Source: JADJEI01 sp035328465
GTDB taxonomy: Bacteria > Bacteroidota > Ignavibacteria > Ignavibacteriales > Ignavibacteriaceae
Direction: 5' to 3'
Assembly: GCA_035328465.1 (NCBI GenBank)
Contig: DAOLIQ010000005.1
Location: 13,497 to 77,496, forward strand
DNA length: 64,000 bases
Shown: positions 52,237 through 60,833 of the stretch, one piece after another
Position numbering within the stretch: position 1 is the stretch's first letter
Layout of the letters: every line of letters begins with the position of its first letter
Notes under the pieces: generated by a model
The model's input: the letters and a program-made list of their open reading frames with translations, nothing else
Told to the model about the DNA's origin: nothing
Databases searched by the model: none
Translations under genes and position numbers: made by a program

Positions 52237-54057
52237 ATGAAAACATTCCGCCGCTTCTTTAAATACCTGAGACCTTATATCAAACCACTAATGCTGGCTA
52301 ACTTCTTTATGCTTCTCTTTGTATTGTTCAGTTTATTTTCCATCGGCTTGATAATGCCGTTCATTGATCTGCTGTTCAATCAGGCGCCTGTGGAATTTGT
52401 GCACAAAGATAATATCAGCATCCTCGATCTTCGCGAGTTTTTATCTTACAAGCTTAGTGAAATTGTTTCGCAGTACACCAAAAGCGAACTCGTAATTTAT
52501 CTCTGTGTTTTAATGGTCATCGTTTTCTTTTTGAAAAATCTTTTTTCTTACCTGCAGACATATTTTATGTCAATTGCCGAGCAGGGAATTATCCGCGATA
52601 TACGCTTGCAGCTTTACACACACTTTCACAAACTTTCACTCGGATATTTTACCGAAGAGAAAAAAGGTATTTTGATTTCAAGGATCATCAATGATGTTCA
52701 AATAATTAAAGATTCGATGATCGCTGTCATCAACAGCATTTTCCGTGACCCCCCGTTGATAATAATTTTTTCTATCGTGCTGATGATCTTCAATTGGAAA
52801 CTGACATTACTCATTTTTGCTTTGCTTCCCGTTACAGGTTTGGTGCTTGCTAAGATCGGCGACTCACTAAAAAGAAAAAGCATCCGCTCTCAGGAACAGA
52901 TTGCAGACATTACTTCAATTCTTGATGAAACTTTCGGCGCAATGAGAATTGTGAAGGCTTTCGGAATGGAAGATTACGAAATTAAAAGATTCCGCGACGG
53001 CGAACGGAATTACTTTTCAATTCTTACAAGTCTCGTTAGAAGACGAGCACTCGCAGCACCGATCACCGAGTTCATAGGAGTAGTTACAATCACGATCATC
53101 TTATATTTCATTGGAAGCGAAATTGTTACCGGGAAAAGTTCGATGACTCCCGGTGCGTTCTTCGTTTATCTCGGAATTTTCTTTCAGATGATGCCCTCAA
53201 TAAAATTATTCGGACAAATGTTCAACAGTGTTCAGGAAGGAATCGCAGCATCAGAAAGAGTTTTCAGCATCCTCGATACCAAACCTAAAATATTTGACTC
53301 ACCCGATGCTGTTGAACTAAAATCATTCGAGAGCCACATCGAATTTAAAGATGCAAGCTTTCGTTACGAAAAAAGCGACCTCATTCTAAAAAATATTAAT
53401 CTAAAAATTAATAAAGGAGAAATACTTGCAATCGTCGGTCCAAGCGGCGCAGGCAAATCCTCTCTCGTTGATTTAATCCCGAGATTCTACGATACTGAAG
53501 GCGGCAGCATCCTAATCGATGGAATTGACATCCGAAAAATTAAAATCGTTTCGCTTCGTTCGCTGATGGGAATTGTTACGCAGGAAACAATACTGTTTAA
53601 TGATACAATCAGAAATAATATTGCCTATGGAATGAAAGAGATTGGACTTGAGAAAATTATCGAAGCATCACAGGCAGCCAATGCGCACATCTTTATAAGC
53701 GAAATGGAAAAAGGTTACGATACTATCATTGGTGATCGCGGGGTTAAACTTTCCGGCGGTGAACGGCAGCGCTTATCTATTGCGCGTGCACTGTTGAAAA
53801 ATCCACCCATCCTTATTCTTGATGAAGCCACATCTTCTCTTGACACACAATCAGAATTACTTGTTCAGCAAGCCATCGAAAGATTAATGAAGGGAAGAAC
53901 TTCAATCGTAATTGCACACAGGCTTTCAACAATTAAAAATGCTGATAAAATTATTGTAATCAACAATGGTGAAATTGTCGAGCACGGCAGCCACGATCAG
54001 TTGATTGGTCAGGATGGACTTTATAAAAAACTTTACAACATGCAATTCAAACTCTAA
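52237..54057 (+). CDS. MsbA-type lipid/polysaccharide ABC exporter
   Basis: A 606-residue half-transporter. Six N-terminal helices form an ABC type-1 transmembrane domain (about 1-325; FFMLLFVLFSLFSIGLIMPF, FFLKNLFSYLQTYF). The ATPase follows with Walker A GPSGAGKSS, the LSGGERQR signature, Walker B ILILDEATSS and the H-loop IVIAHRLST. It would homodimerise and flip lipid A-core or another lipid-linked glycan. The GT2 gene starts immediately after its stop (TAA-ATG), so both are coupled and envelope biogenesis is the likely role. Confidence 0.9.
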   Translation: MKTFRRFFKYLRPYIKPLMLANFFMLLFVLFSLFSIGLIMPFIDLLFNQAPVEFVHKDNISILDLREFLSYKLSEIVSQYTKSELVIYLCVLMVIVFFLKNLFSYLQTYFMSIAEQGIIRDIRLQLYTHFHKLSLGYFTEEKKGILISRIINDVQIIKDSMIAVINSIFRDPPLIIIFSIVLMIFNWKLTLLIFALLPVTGLVLAKIGDSLKRKSIRSQEQIADITSILDETFGAMRIVKAFGMEDYEIKRFRDGERNYFSILTSLVRRRALAAPITEFIGVVTITIILYFIGSEIVTGKSSMTPGAFFVYLGIFFQMMPSIKLFGQMFNSVQEGIAASERVFSILDTKPKIFDSPDAVELKSFESHIEFKDASFRYEKSDLILKNINLKINKGEILAIVGPSGAGKSSLVDLIPRFYDTEGGSILIDGIDIRKIKIVSLRSLMGIVTQETILFNDTIRNNIAYGMKEIGLEKIIEASQAANAHIFISEMEKGYDTIIGDRGVKLSGGERQRLSIARALLKNPPILILDEATSSLDTQSELLVQQAIERLMKGRTSIVIAHRLSTIKNADKIIVINNGEIVEHGSHDQLIGQDGLYKKLYNMQFKL

Positions 54058-54918
54058 ATGAAAGTATCCGGCTTCACTCTTGTCCGCAGCGGTGTAAAAT
54101 ATTTTTATCCTTTTAAGGAAGCAATTCTTTCGATACTTCCTCTTTGTGATGAACTAATCGTAAATGTTGGGCATTCGGACGATGGTACTTTATCTGTGGT
54201 TCAATCAATACAAAGTGATAAAATAAAAATCATCAGCAGGGAATGGGATATGTCTTTGCGCGAAGGCGGGCAGCTTTTATCAATCGAAACAAACCAGGCA
54301 CTGAAGCATTGCACAGGCGACTGGTGTTTCTACATCCAGGCAGACGAAGTACTGCACGAAAAATATATCCCCCGCGTTCTCTCTTCAATGAAATATTATT
54401 TAGATGATAACAATGTTGAAGGACTAAGATTTCGCTATAAACATTTTTACGGCAGCTATGATTATTATCAGGACAATTATCGGAAATGGTATATCAAAGA
54501 AGTTAGAATAATTAAAAATAATCGGAATATTGTTTCTTGGGGGGATGCAATGAATTTCCGTCACATAGATACAACACCGGTTAAGGCAGTTGATATTGAT
54601 GCTGAAATTTATCATTACGGCTGGGTTCGTCCTCCCGACACTTTAATGATGAAGCGAATTGATTTTCACAAACTTTACCACACTGATGAAGTTGTTAAAC
54701 AGCTTGCCTCCTCCACCATAAATTATGATGACCTTGGCAATTTAAAATTGTTTAAAGATTCCCATCCGGAGGTAATGAAGGATAGAATATCAGTTAGCAA
54801 TTGGAAGTTCGATGCAAAGCTTGACAAACAACTTCCTGAATTGATTAGAAAGTTTGCCGTCTTTTTCTATCCTTTGACTAAAAGAATAAAAAGTTGTTTT
54901 AATCAAAATAAAAAATGA
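54058..54918 (+). CDS. Glycosyltransferase family 2-like protein
   Basis: A 286-residue cytoplasmic GT-A enzyme. The N-terminus has SGFTLVRSGVKYFYPFKEAI and VNVGHSDDGTLSVVQS (nucleotide-sugar binding). The metal-binding acidic motif is QADEVLH, and a LRFRYKHFYGSYDYYQ segment follows. It begins directly at the stop of the MsbA-like gene. It probably adds a sugar to LPS or a related glycan; donor and acceptor are unknown. A terminator follows. Confidence 0.85.
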   Translation: MKVSGFTLVRSGVKYFYPFKEAILSILPLCDELIVNVGHSDDGTLSVVQSIQSDKIKIISREWDMSLREGGQLLSIETNQALKHCTGDWCFYIQADEVLHEKYIPRVLSSMKYYLDDNNVEGLRFRYKHFYGSYDYYQDNYRKWYIKEVRIIKNNRNIVSWGDAMNFRHIDTTPVKAVDIDAEIYHYGWVRPPDTLMMKRIDFHKLYHTDEVVKQLASSTINYDDLGNLKLFKDSHPEVMKDRISVSNWKFDAKLDKQLPELIRKFAVFFYPLTKRIKSCFNQNKK

Positions 54919-54946
54919 CATCCGGAAAAACGGAATGTCATTTTTT
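54914..54946 (+). terminator. Rho-independent terminator after the GT2-like gene
   Basis: AATGACATCCG and CGGAATGTCATT form a stem with a one-base bulge around a short A-rich loop, followed by six T residues. It overlaps the stop codon of the glycosyltransferase gene and also separates it from the convergent T9SS gene. Confidence 0.8.
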
Positions 54947-54954
54947 AAAAATAT

Positions 54955-57801
54955 CTAACGAAGCAAAATCATTTTTTTCGTTTCAACAAAACTTCCAGCT
55001 TTAAGTTGATAATAATATACTCCACTTGGCAATGATGAATTTACTATGAACAATTTAGAATGAACTCCGCTTTCCTGAAATTCATCAACCAATGTTTCTA
55101 CTTCTTCTCCAAGTGAATTAAATATTTTAAGTGTTACAAATTGACTGCTGCCTATCGCATATTGAATACTGGTTGAAGGATTATACGGGTTGGGGTAATT
55201 TTGTCCAAGTGAAAATCCTAATGATGAAGTTATTTCAACTTCAATCCCGAAAGCATTCGGGAAGTATTCAAAGCTTCCATTAAAATCAATTTGTTTTAAT
55301 CTGTATTGATAATTTCCAGCAGAAAGGTTTTCATCAAGAAAAGAATAGCTCCTTGTTTCCGTAGTGGTGCCCGCGCCTTTCCTGAAGCCGATAACATTCC
55401 AATCATAATTATTGGGCTGCATTCTTTCAATTTCAAATATATTATTATTGGTTTCTGTCGAAGTCTTCCATTCAAGGTTGACATTGCCTCCATTTACTAA
55501 AGCATTAAACGAAATAAGTTCAACAGGGACAGTGTAATCAATATCAGTTTCAAAAACACCCCTGCCATGAGTCACTGCTCGTATTCTGTGATTAGGAAGT
55601 GAGATGCTTAAATCCGTAACCATTGCTGCATCAGGCATTCCATTCTGATATTCTATCCAATTATTTCCCCCATCCAACGAAATATAAACTCCAAGATCAT
55701 TACCAAAAAAGATCACATTAGAATTTAGTGGATCAACCACAACCGCCGTTGCAGGAACATCCGGTAAACTTGCACCGATATCAACCCAGGTTTGTCCGGC
55801 GTTAGTTGACTTAAAAAGGTGGGAAGTTCCAAATCCCGAAAAAACCACATAAACAGTAGCAGCGTTGTGTGGATCAACTGCGATATCATCAATGTATCTG
55901 TCGGGCAAAGAACCGGTGATATTCTGAAAAGTAGTTCCGCCATTGAAAGTAACAAACACATTTGCACGGCTGTTGATCGGGGCAGTGCCCGCGTACAATG
56001 TATCAGTTGAGTTGTAAGAAACCGCCATTGATAAAATTTGATTACCATCGAGCATTTGATTCCCGTTCATTGTTATCCAATTGTTTCCCTGATTTGTACT
56101 TTTGTGAACATTCTTGCTGCCTGCATAAAGTACAACCGGGTTTGAAGGGCAAACCATAAAGGGGGCGAGAAATCCAGGATCGTTTGAATTTGGAGCAATG
56201 TAACTCCACGAATTACCAAGATTGGTTGATCTCTGCAAACCCAAGTATTGATAAGTTCCATAAATGATATTAGTGTTTTGCGAGTTGATTCCTGTCCAGC
56301 AGCCATCGCCTCCGATAACTCTCCGCCAAGCAACTGTGCCTTCATAAATTGCAGTCGCATTATCCTGCATACCTCCGATAGCTATATCTGGCTGATCGAA
56401 GGAAGACGAGAATCCATTATAAAATTGTGTTGTCTGATAACCGCCGTTACAGCCTTCATAATTCTCCCCTCCATCCAGCGTTCTAAAAACTCCACCGTCA
56501 GTGCCGAAATAAATAATGTTTGGATTAGTCGGATGATAAGTAATCGAATGCTGATCAGCATGAACATAATACGGCGGACCTTCCGGACCGCCCGGCGGCG
56601 TTGTTCCGAAATACCACGCAGACCAATCTGTTTTTTTAGTTAGACTGCTTCCGCCATTGCTTGATTTCCAAACATCAACTCCTCCGGTAAGTATTAGATT
56701 TGAATTTGTCGGATTTACACCCACCCAGTGTGAATACCATCCCTGATATGTAGAATAATCTGTTGTGTTGACTATAGTCCAGTTATCCCCGCCGTTTGTT
56801 GTTTTGCACAGCCAGGTTCCGTTACCTGTACTTCCATTTCCAATGCTTGCAAATAGAATTTGAGGATCAGACTTATAAATTGTAAGCAAAGCTTTGCCGC
56901 CAAATGAAGCTGGAAGCCCGTTGATAAGTTTTTGCCACGAGGTACCGCCGTCAGTTGTTCTATAAATTCCGTGACCTGCACTGAAAAAATTTCCGTAAGT
57001 AACATAAACGATATTGCTATTGGTAGGGTTTATCACAATATCGAATGCCATCAGAATATTATGAACCAAATTCCATGTTTGTCCGGCATCAGTTGATTTG
57101 TAAGTTCCTTCGGTTGTTGCAGCCCAAATTATTGAAGGATTGTTCGGATCAATTTCAACATCTTCCACTCCCCTTTGCTGATTGTATGACCAGTCTAAAC
57201 TTTTCTGCCAGGTTAATCCGTAATCAGTTGATTTGAGAATTCCGATTCCGTAACTCCCCCTTGTTGTGCGGATAACCTCGCCGCCGAGAGCATTCTGATA
57301 ATCATACACCTCACCTGTTCCGATATAAATTGTGTTTGAATCATTTGGCGCAATTGAAATAGAACTTACGCCAAGCACAGGAAAACCTGTTTGAATATAT
57401 TCCCAAGCAAGTTCGCCAACACCAGCAGTGTAACTTCTCCATAAACCGCCGCTTGCAGAGCCGGCAAAAATGGTATTCGGGTTTTGCGGATTGAATTCGA
57501 CATCAAGTGTTCTTCCCCCAATGTTGTGTGGACCGATCTGCTGCCACTGATAAGATTGCAGTTGATTAGTGGCAGGCTGTAAAAATGTTTTTGAATATTC
57601 ATAAGCGGCGTAATATTTATCTGCCGGGATGTCCGGGAAGGGGTAAGCTCTTTTTTGCGTCCATAAATCAAGCGCAACTTTAGCGCCGGATTGATGTTCT
57701 TCCTTTACTTCATTTTTATTTTGAGGAATGAGGAATAAGATTGAAGCCGCTGCAAATGAAAAAATAAAAAGAGCAGCGGTAATTAGTTTATAGGTTTTCA
57801 T
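54955..57801 (-). CDS. T9SS-secreted sortilin/BNR-repeat beta-propeller protein
   Basis: A 948-residue secreted protein with an N-terminal hydrophobic signal (ITAALFIFSFAAASILFLIP). About 650 residues of BNR/VPS10-like repeats follow, with S/T-D-x-G-x-T-W cores (STDYGLTWQKS, STDAGQTWNLV, TTDGGTSWQKL, SLDGGNNWIEY), a multi-bladed propeller. A fibronectin-like domain (VELISFNALVNGGNVNLEW) leads to a T9SS sorting domain (NYPNPYNPSTSIQYAI ... SGVYYYQLKAGSF). It is probably an extracellular adhesin, carbohydrate-binding or photosystem-stability-like protein; the exact role is unknown. Confidence 0.88.
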   Translation of the reverse strand: MKTYKLITAALFIFSFAAASILFLIPQNKNEVKEEHQSGAKVALDLWTQKRAYPFPDIPADKYYAAYEYSKTFLQPATNQLQSYQWQQIGPHNIGGRTLDVEFNPQNPNTIFAGSASGGLWRSYTAGVGELAWEYIQTGFPVLGVSSISIAPNDSNTIYIGTGEVYDYQNALGGEVIRTTRGSYGIGILKSTDYGLTWQKSLDWSYNQQRGVEDVEIDPNNPSIIWAATTEGTYKSTDAGQTWNLVHNILMAFDIVINPTNSNIVYVTYGNFFSAGHGIYRTTDGGTSWQKLINGLPASFGGKALLTIYKSDPQILFASIGNGSTGNGTWLCKTTNGGDNWTIVNTTDYSTYQGWYSHWVGVNPTNSNLILTGGVDVWKSSNGGSSLTKKTDWSAWYFGTTPPGGPEGPPYYVHADQHSITYHPTNPNIIYFGTDGGVFRTLDGGENYEGCNGGYQTTQFYNGFSSSFDQPDIAIGGMQDNATAIYEGTVAWRRVIGGDGCWTGINSQNTNIIYGTYQYLGLQRSTNLGNSWSYIAPNSNDPGFLAPFMVCPSNPVVLYAGSKNVHKSTNQGNNWITMNGNQMLDGNQILSMAVSYNSTDTLYAGTAPINSRANVFVTFNGGTTFQNITGSLPDRYIDDIAVDPHNAATVYVVFSGFGTSHLFKSTNAGQTWVDIGASLPDVPATAVVVDPLNSNVIFFGNDLGVYISLDGGNNWIEYQNGMPDAAMVTDLSISLPNHRIRAVTHGRGVFETDIDYTVPVELISFNALVNGGNVNLEWKTSTETNNNIFEIERMQPNNYDWNVIGFRKGAGTTTETRSYSFLDENLSAGNYQYRLKQIDFNGSFEYFPNAFGIEVEITSSLGFSLGQNYPNPYNPSTSIQYAIGSSQFVTLKIFNSLGEEVETLVDEFQESGVHSKLFIVNSSLPSGVYYYQLKAGSFVETKKMILLR

Positions 57802-57934
57802 AAATTCACCTGATAAGTTTTTGATTTACTTACTCAACTTTAAGTAAATCATAATTGAAATTCTAATTAATTAAAATTAACCCTTTGTTTTATGCTGAAA
57901 ATAATTGACCTAAATCCTGAAGTATCAATGAATA

Positions 57935-59287
57935 CTACTTAAGCAAAATAAGTTTTTTAGTTTGAATAAATGAACCCGCATTCAAACGGTAAAAATAAAC
58001 CCCGCTGGGCAATTGTTTTTTGTTCGTGAATTGTTGTGAGTTGAATTCTACTTCATAAGTACCGGCAGGCTGCTGTTCGTTCACGAGTGTTGCAATTTCA
58101 TTGCCGAGTATGTCAAAGATTTTCAGTGTCACCATATTGTCATCCCGTACTTGATTCGGGGTCTCTGTGTCAGGATGCTGAAACGAGTTCAGCATGACAG
58201 CTGATGGGATGGTGTATTTTATTTTTGTTGTAGGGTTAAACGGGTTCGGGTAATTTTGGTAGAGAATAAAATTATCGGGGGAGGTGGTTTCTTCTCTTTC
58301 GATATTAGTGACATAATTTTTATATCTCCACACCTGTCCGCTGTCACCAACTGCAAAGGCTGTGTTCTCATCAGTAAAAATAAGATCATAAACTAATTTG
58401 TTGCTGTCAGCAGGAATTTTTATCCAGTTAATTCCGCTATCAGACGTATAAAGAAAATGATAGCCGGCGGCATACCAGCCTTCAGATTTATCACGGAAAT
58501 CTGAGCCAAGTGCAAGTCCGAAAAAATCAAGAGTAGTAAAGCTCCATGTCTCTCCCCCATCAGAAGAAAGGATATGTCCGACACCGAACAATCCCTCAGG
58601 GTCACCAGCCAATGCAACGATGTTCAACGAATCTAAAACATTTATGCTAAAAACAGGATCCGGACCTACGCCTGTTGCAATCCAGTTTAATCCGCTGTCA
58701 GTAGTTCTCCAGACAACACCGGCGACATCGAGAAAACCACCGCAGGCAAATCCAAGCTGATTATTATAAAATCTAAATTCTTCAACAGGCAATACGGAAA
58801 TAAGATTTGAATCTATTTGAACTTCGTTCCAAGTTTCTCCTCCATTAGAGGTTCGAACAATTGTAGTGCCGCCCATAAAACCAACAAGTGAATCAACAAA
58901 GTAAATCGAATTAAAAAAGAAGTTGTTTAAAGGATAATTTTGCGTGGTCCAAGTACTACCTCCATCCGTAGTAGATAATATTTTTGTACCGAATGGAAAA
59001 TCATCTTTAAGGGACACAGCAAAGCCATGGTTTTTGTCCTTGAAAAAAATATCAAAAATAAAACTTTGGATATTGCTGTTTTGTAAAGAAAAACTTTCCC
59101 CCCCATCTGTAGTCTTTATTATTGTGCCGAAATCACCGCATGCCCAGCCAGTTAAAGAGTCAATAAAAAATACTGCTCGCAAATTCCAGTCAGTAATGGG
59201 AGTTAGTTCTGTCCAGTTCCCCTGACTTAAACATGGCCTATTTATCGAAATAAAAATTATTAAAAAGAATATTAACTTTTTGATCAT
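57935..59287 (-). CDS. T9SS-secreted YCF48/BNR-type protein with inserted palindromic element
   Basis: A 450-residue exported protein (signal peptide LIFFLIIFISINRPCLSQ) with YCF48-like/BNR repeats (TTDGGESFSLQ, STDGGSTWTTQ, TSNGGETWNEV, TSDSGINWIKI) and a C-terminal T9SS sorting domain starting NYPNPFNPTTKIKYTIP. Between this and the next sorting-domain strand (VTLKIFDILGNEI) there are about 22 extra residues (SAVMLNSFQHPDTETPNQ...) encoded by a palindromic element at 58139-58199; the other two T9SS proteins in the window lack the insert. The gene is upstream of the other BNR protein on the same strand, with 133 bases between them, and they may share ancestry. Confidence 0.87.
   Translation of the reverse strand: MIKKLIFFLIIFISINRPCLSQGNWTELTPITDWNLRAVFFIDSLTGWACGDFGTIIKTTDGGESFSLQNSNIQSFIFDIFFKDKNHGFAVSLKDDFPFGTKILSTTDGGSTWTTQNYPLNNFFFNSIYFVDSLVGFMGGTTIVRTSNGGETWNEVQIDSNLISVLPVEEFRFYNNQLGFACGGFLDVAGVVWRTTDSGLNWIATGVGPDPVFSINVLDSLNIVALAGDPEGLFGVGHILSSDGGETWSFTTLDFFGLALGSDFRDKSEGWYAAGYHFLYTSDSGINWIKIPADSNKLVYDLIFTDENTAFAVGDSGQVWRYKNYVTNIEREETTSPDNFILYQNYPNPFNPTTKIKYTIPSAVMLNSFQHPDTETPNQVRDDNMVTLKIFDILGNEIATLVNEQQPAGTYEVEFNSQQFTNKKQLPSGVYFYRLNAGSFIQTKKLILLK
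58139..58199. repeat. Palindromic element inserted in frame in a T9SS domain
   Basis: About 61 bases bounded by TGTCAT and ATGACA. Inside, CCCG/CGGG arms flank ACTTGATT and TGCTGAA/TTCAGCA arms flank ACGAG, so the element folds into two hairpins. Its translation adds MLNSFQHPDTETPNQ to the sorting domain without breaking the frame. Similar LNSFQH-type protein inserts are widely known from dispersed palindromes in bacteria. Confidence 0.7.
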
Positions 59288-59311
59288 TAAACAGTTTGCA
59301 TAACTTTAGTT

Positions 59312-60115
59312 TTATAAAAAAGTGATTTCATTTTCTAAATTTATTGTTCCGGTGGAATTACAAATTAAATTCATCCCAAATAAAACTTTAGAATCTTTTT
59401 TTCTATATGAAGCAAGCGTAGTTAAAGGTTCAAATCCTTTTTCCGAAGAATCCTGATCAATTGTGGTGATCATACATCGGGCGCAAGGTTTTAATGCAGT
59501 GAAAACCACCTCCCCGATTTTGAATTTTTTCCAGTTATCTTCTTCAAATGGTTCGCCGCCTGTAAAAACAAAATTCGGTCTGAAACGGTCTATTGGTAAA
59601 GGTTGGCGTAGTTTCTTGTTTAAATCGTCAAGAGAAGCCTGTCCGATAATAAGAAATGGATATCCATCAGCAAAGCTGACAGATTTTTCTTCAGAAGAAT
59701 ACTTTCGGTCAACAAGTCTTTTGGTTGATTCTGGCATTCGAACAAGCCTGCATTTAACGTTTAAGATTTCTGAAAACCAATTGTCTGCAACTGAACTAAC
59801 TAATTCTGCAGTACAAGTATCATCCCAGATATTTACATTCAAGTTTTTTTTTGATGATGAAAAAAGGGGTAATGATATTTTTTCACCTTCATTATTCTTT
59901 TTCGAAACCGTTAGTAATTCTCCTTCAATTCTAACTTTAAGTAATGCCATTTGAGGATACTGCCTTTGGGTAATAAATGAATTATTTTCATCAATAAGCA
60001 TCCAGCGCCTGTCGTATTTAAGTCCACGTTCTTCGGCAATCGAAGATAAAAGCGGGATCCCGCCAAGAGATTTAATTGGGTAAATAAATATTTGAGATAG
60101 TTTTTTCTTGTCCAT
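59312..60115 (-). CDS. MOSC-domain protein
   Basis: A 267-residue cytoplasmic protein with an N-terminal MOSC_N beta-barrel (IFIYPIKSLGGIPLLSS ... DRRWMLIDENN) and a C-terminal MOSC domain ending near the conserved cysteine segment KPCARCMITTIDQDS. MOSC proteins bind molybdenum cofactor or transfer sulfur; the mARC/YcbX-like layout suggests N-hydroxylated-substrate reduction, but no redox partner is adjacent. Length and motifs are normal for the YcbX group. Confidence 0.88.
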   Translation of the reverse strand: MDKKKLSQIFIYPIKSLGGIPLLSSIAEERGLKYDRRWMLIDENNSFITQRQYPQMALLKVRIEGELLTVSKKNNEGEKISLPLFSSSKKNLNVNIWDDTCTAELVSSVADNWFSEILNVKCRLVRMPESTKRLVDRKYSSEEKSVSFADGYPFLIIGQASLDDLNKKLRQPLPIDRFRPNFVFTGGEPFEEDNWKKFKIGEVVFTALKPCARCMITTIDQDSSEKGFEPLTTLASYRKKDSKVLFGMNLICNSTGTINLENEITFL

Positions 60116-60210
60116 TTTTAATAAATTTTATTGCGATATTGAAATTTAACGCCAAAACGAAGATAAAATACTCACTGCAAAATTTTTGGTTCAGTGCAAA
60201 AAAATAGTGG

Positions 60211-60239
60211 TTGACTTCCTGCTTGGCAACTGATATGTT
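60211..60239 (+). promoter_or_regulatory. Candidate sigma70-type promoter of the gene at 60304
   Basis: TTGACT (60211-60216) and TATGTT (60234-60239) are separated by exactly 17 bases, about 65 bases upstream of the ATG at 60304. It is a reasonable housekeeping-type promoter. Confidence 0.5.
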
Positions 60240-60303
60240 TCAATTAACAAAAATTGTTTTATATGAAATCAGCAAAATCAAATCATATTAAGGAGACGTT
60301 CAA

Positions 60304-60771
60304 ATGAAAAATAAATCAGCAATTCTGCTCTCAATATTTGTTTTCTTTTTTACTTTCGGTATTTCCAATCTCTTTGCTCAGGAAGTAAAAACAACCGAAA
60401 CCAAAACAGATGCGACTACAGATCAGGTTTTACAAGAAAAAGAAAAGAGCAAAGAAAATGTTTCGAGCACTACTATAGGAACTAAAGAAACTCAAGTTCA
60501 AACAACCACGGATGTTGACCGAAAGGATTTGAGAGAATCTAATCCTGAACTTTACAAGCAAATGAAAAAAGAAAGACAGGAGAAGAAGAAGGTTATAACT
60601 GAAGAAATGAAACAGAGAAAAGAAAATAAAGAACAACATCAGATGGAAATAAAACAGAAAAAAGAAGAACGACAGAAAATGAAAGACTTGAAAGAAACTA
60701 AGGATAGCAATACAGAAGCTCCTCAGATTGATGTTAAAAAAGAAACAACTGACGATGCTACCGAAAAGTAG
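60304..60771 (+). CDS. Small exported highly charged protein
   Basis: A 155-residue protein with a signal peptide (ILLSIFVFFFTFGISNLFAQ) and a mature part made mainly of K, E, Q, T and D (EKEKSKENVSSTTIGTKE, MKKERQEKKKVITEEMKQ), probably helical or disordered. No cysteine or known domain. AGGAGA precedes the ATG. It is a single-gene transcript between the promoter at 60211 and the terminator at 60796. Function unknown; a stress-related periplasmic protein is only a guess. Confidence 0.75.
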   Translation: MKNKSAILLSIFVFFFTFGISNLFAQEVKTTETKTDATTDQVLQEKEKSKENVSSTTIGTKETQVQTTTDVDRKDLRESNPELYKQMKKERQEKKKVITEEMKQRKENKEQHQMEIKQKKEERQKMKDLKETKDSNTEAPQIDVKKETTDDATEK

Positions 60772-60795
60772 AAATTATTAATTTATATTTTTAAG

Positions 60796-60828
60796 AAAGA
60801 GACGGAACCAGCCGTCTCTTTTTATTTT
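60796..60828 (+). terminator. Rho-independent terminator
   Basis: AAAGAGACGG pairs perfectly with CCGTCTCTTT around AACCAG, followed by TTATTTT. It ends the transcript of the small charged protein and sits between it and the convergent MFS gene; the AAAGAG side also gives an opposite-strand T-poor tail, so it is mainly plus-strand. Confidence 0.85.
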
Positions 60829-60833
60829 AAAGA

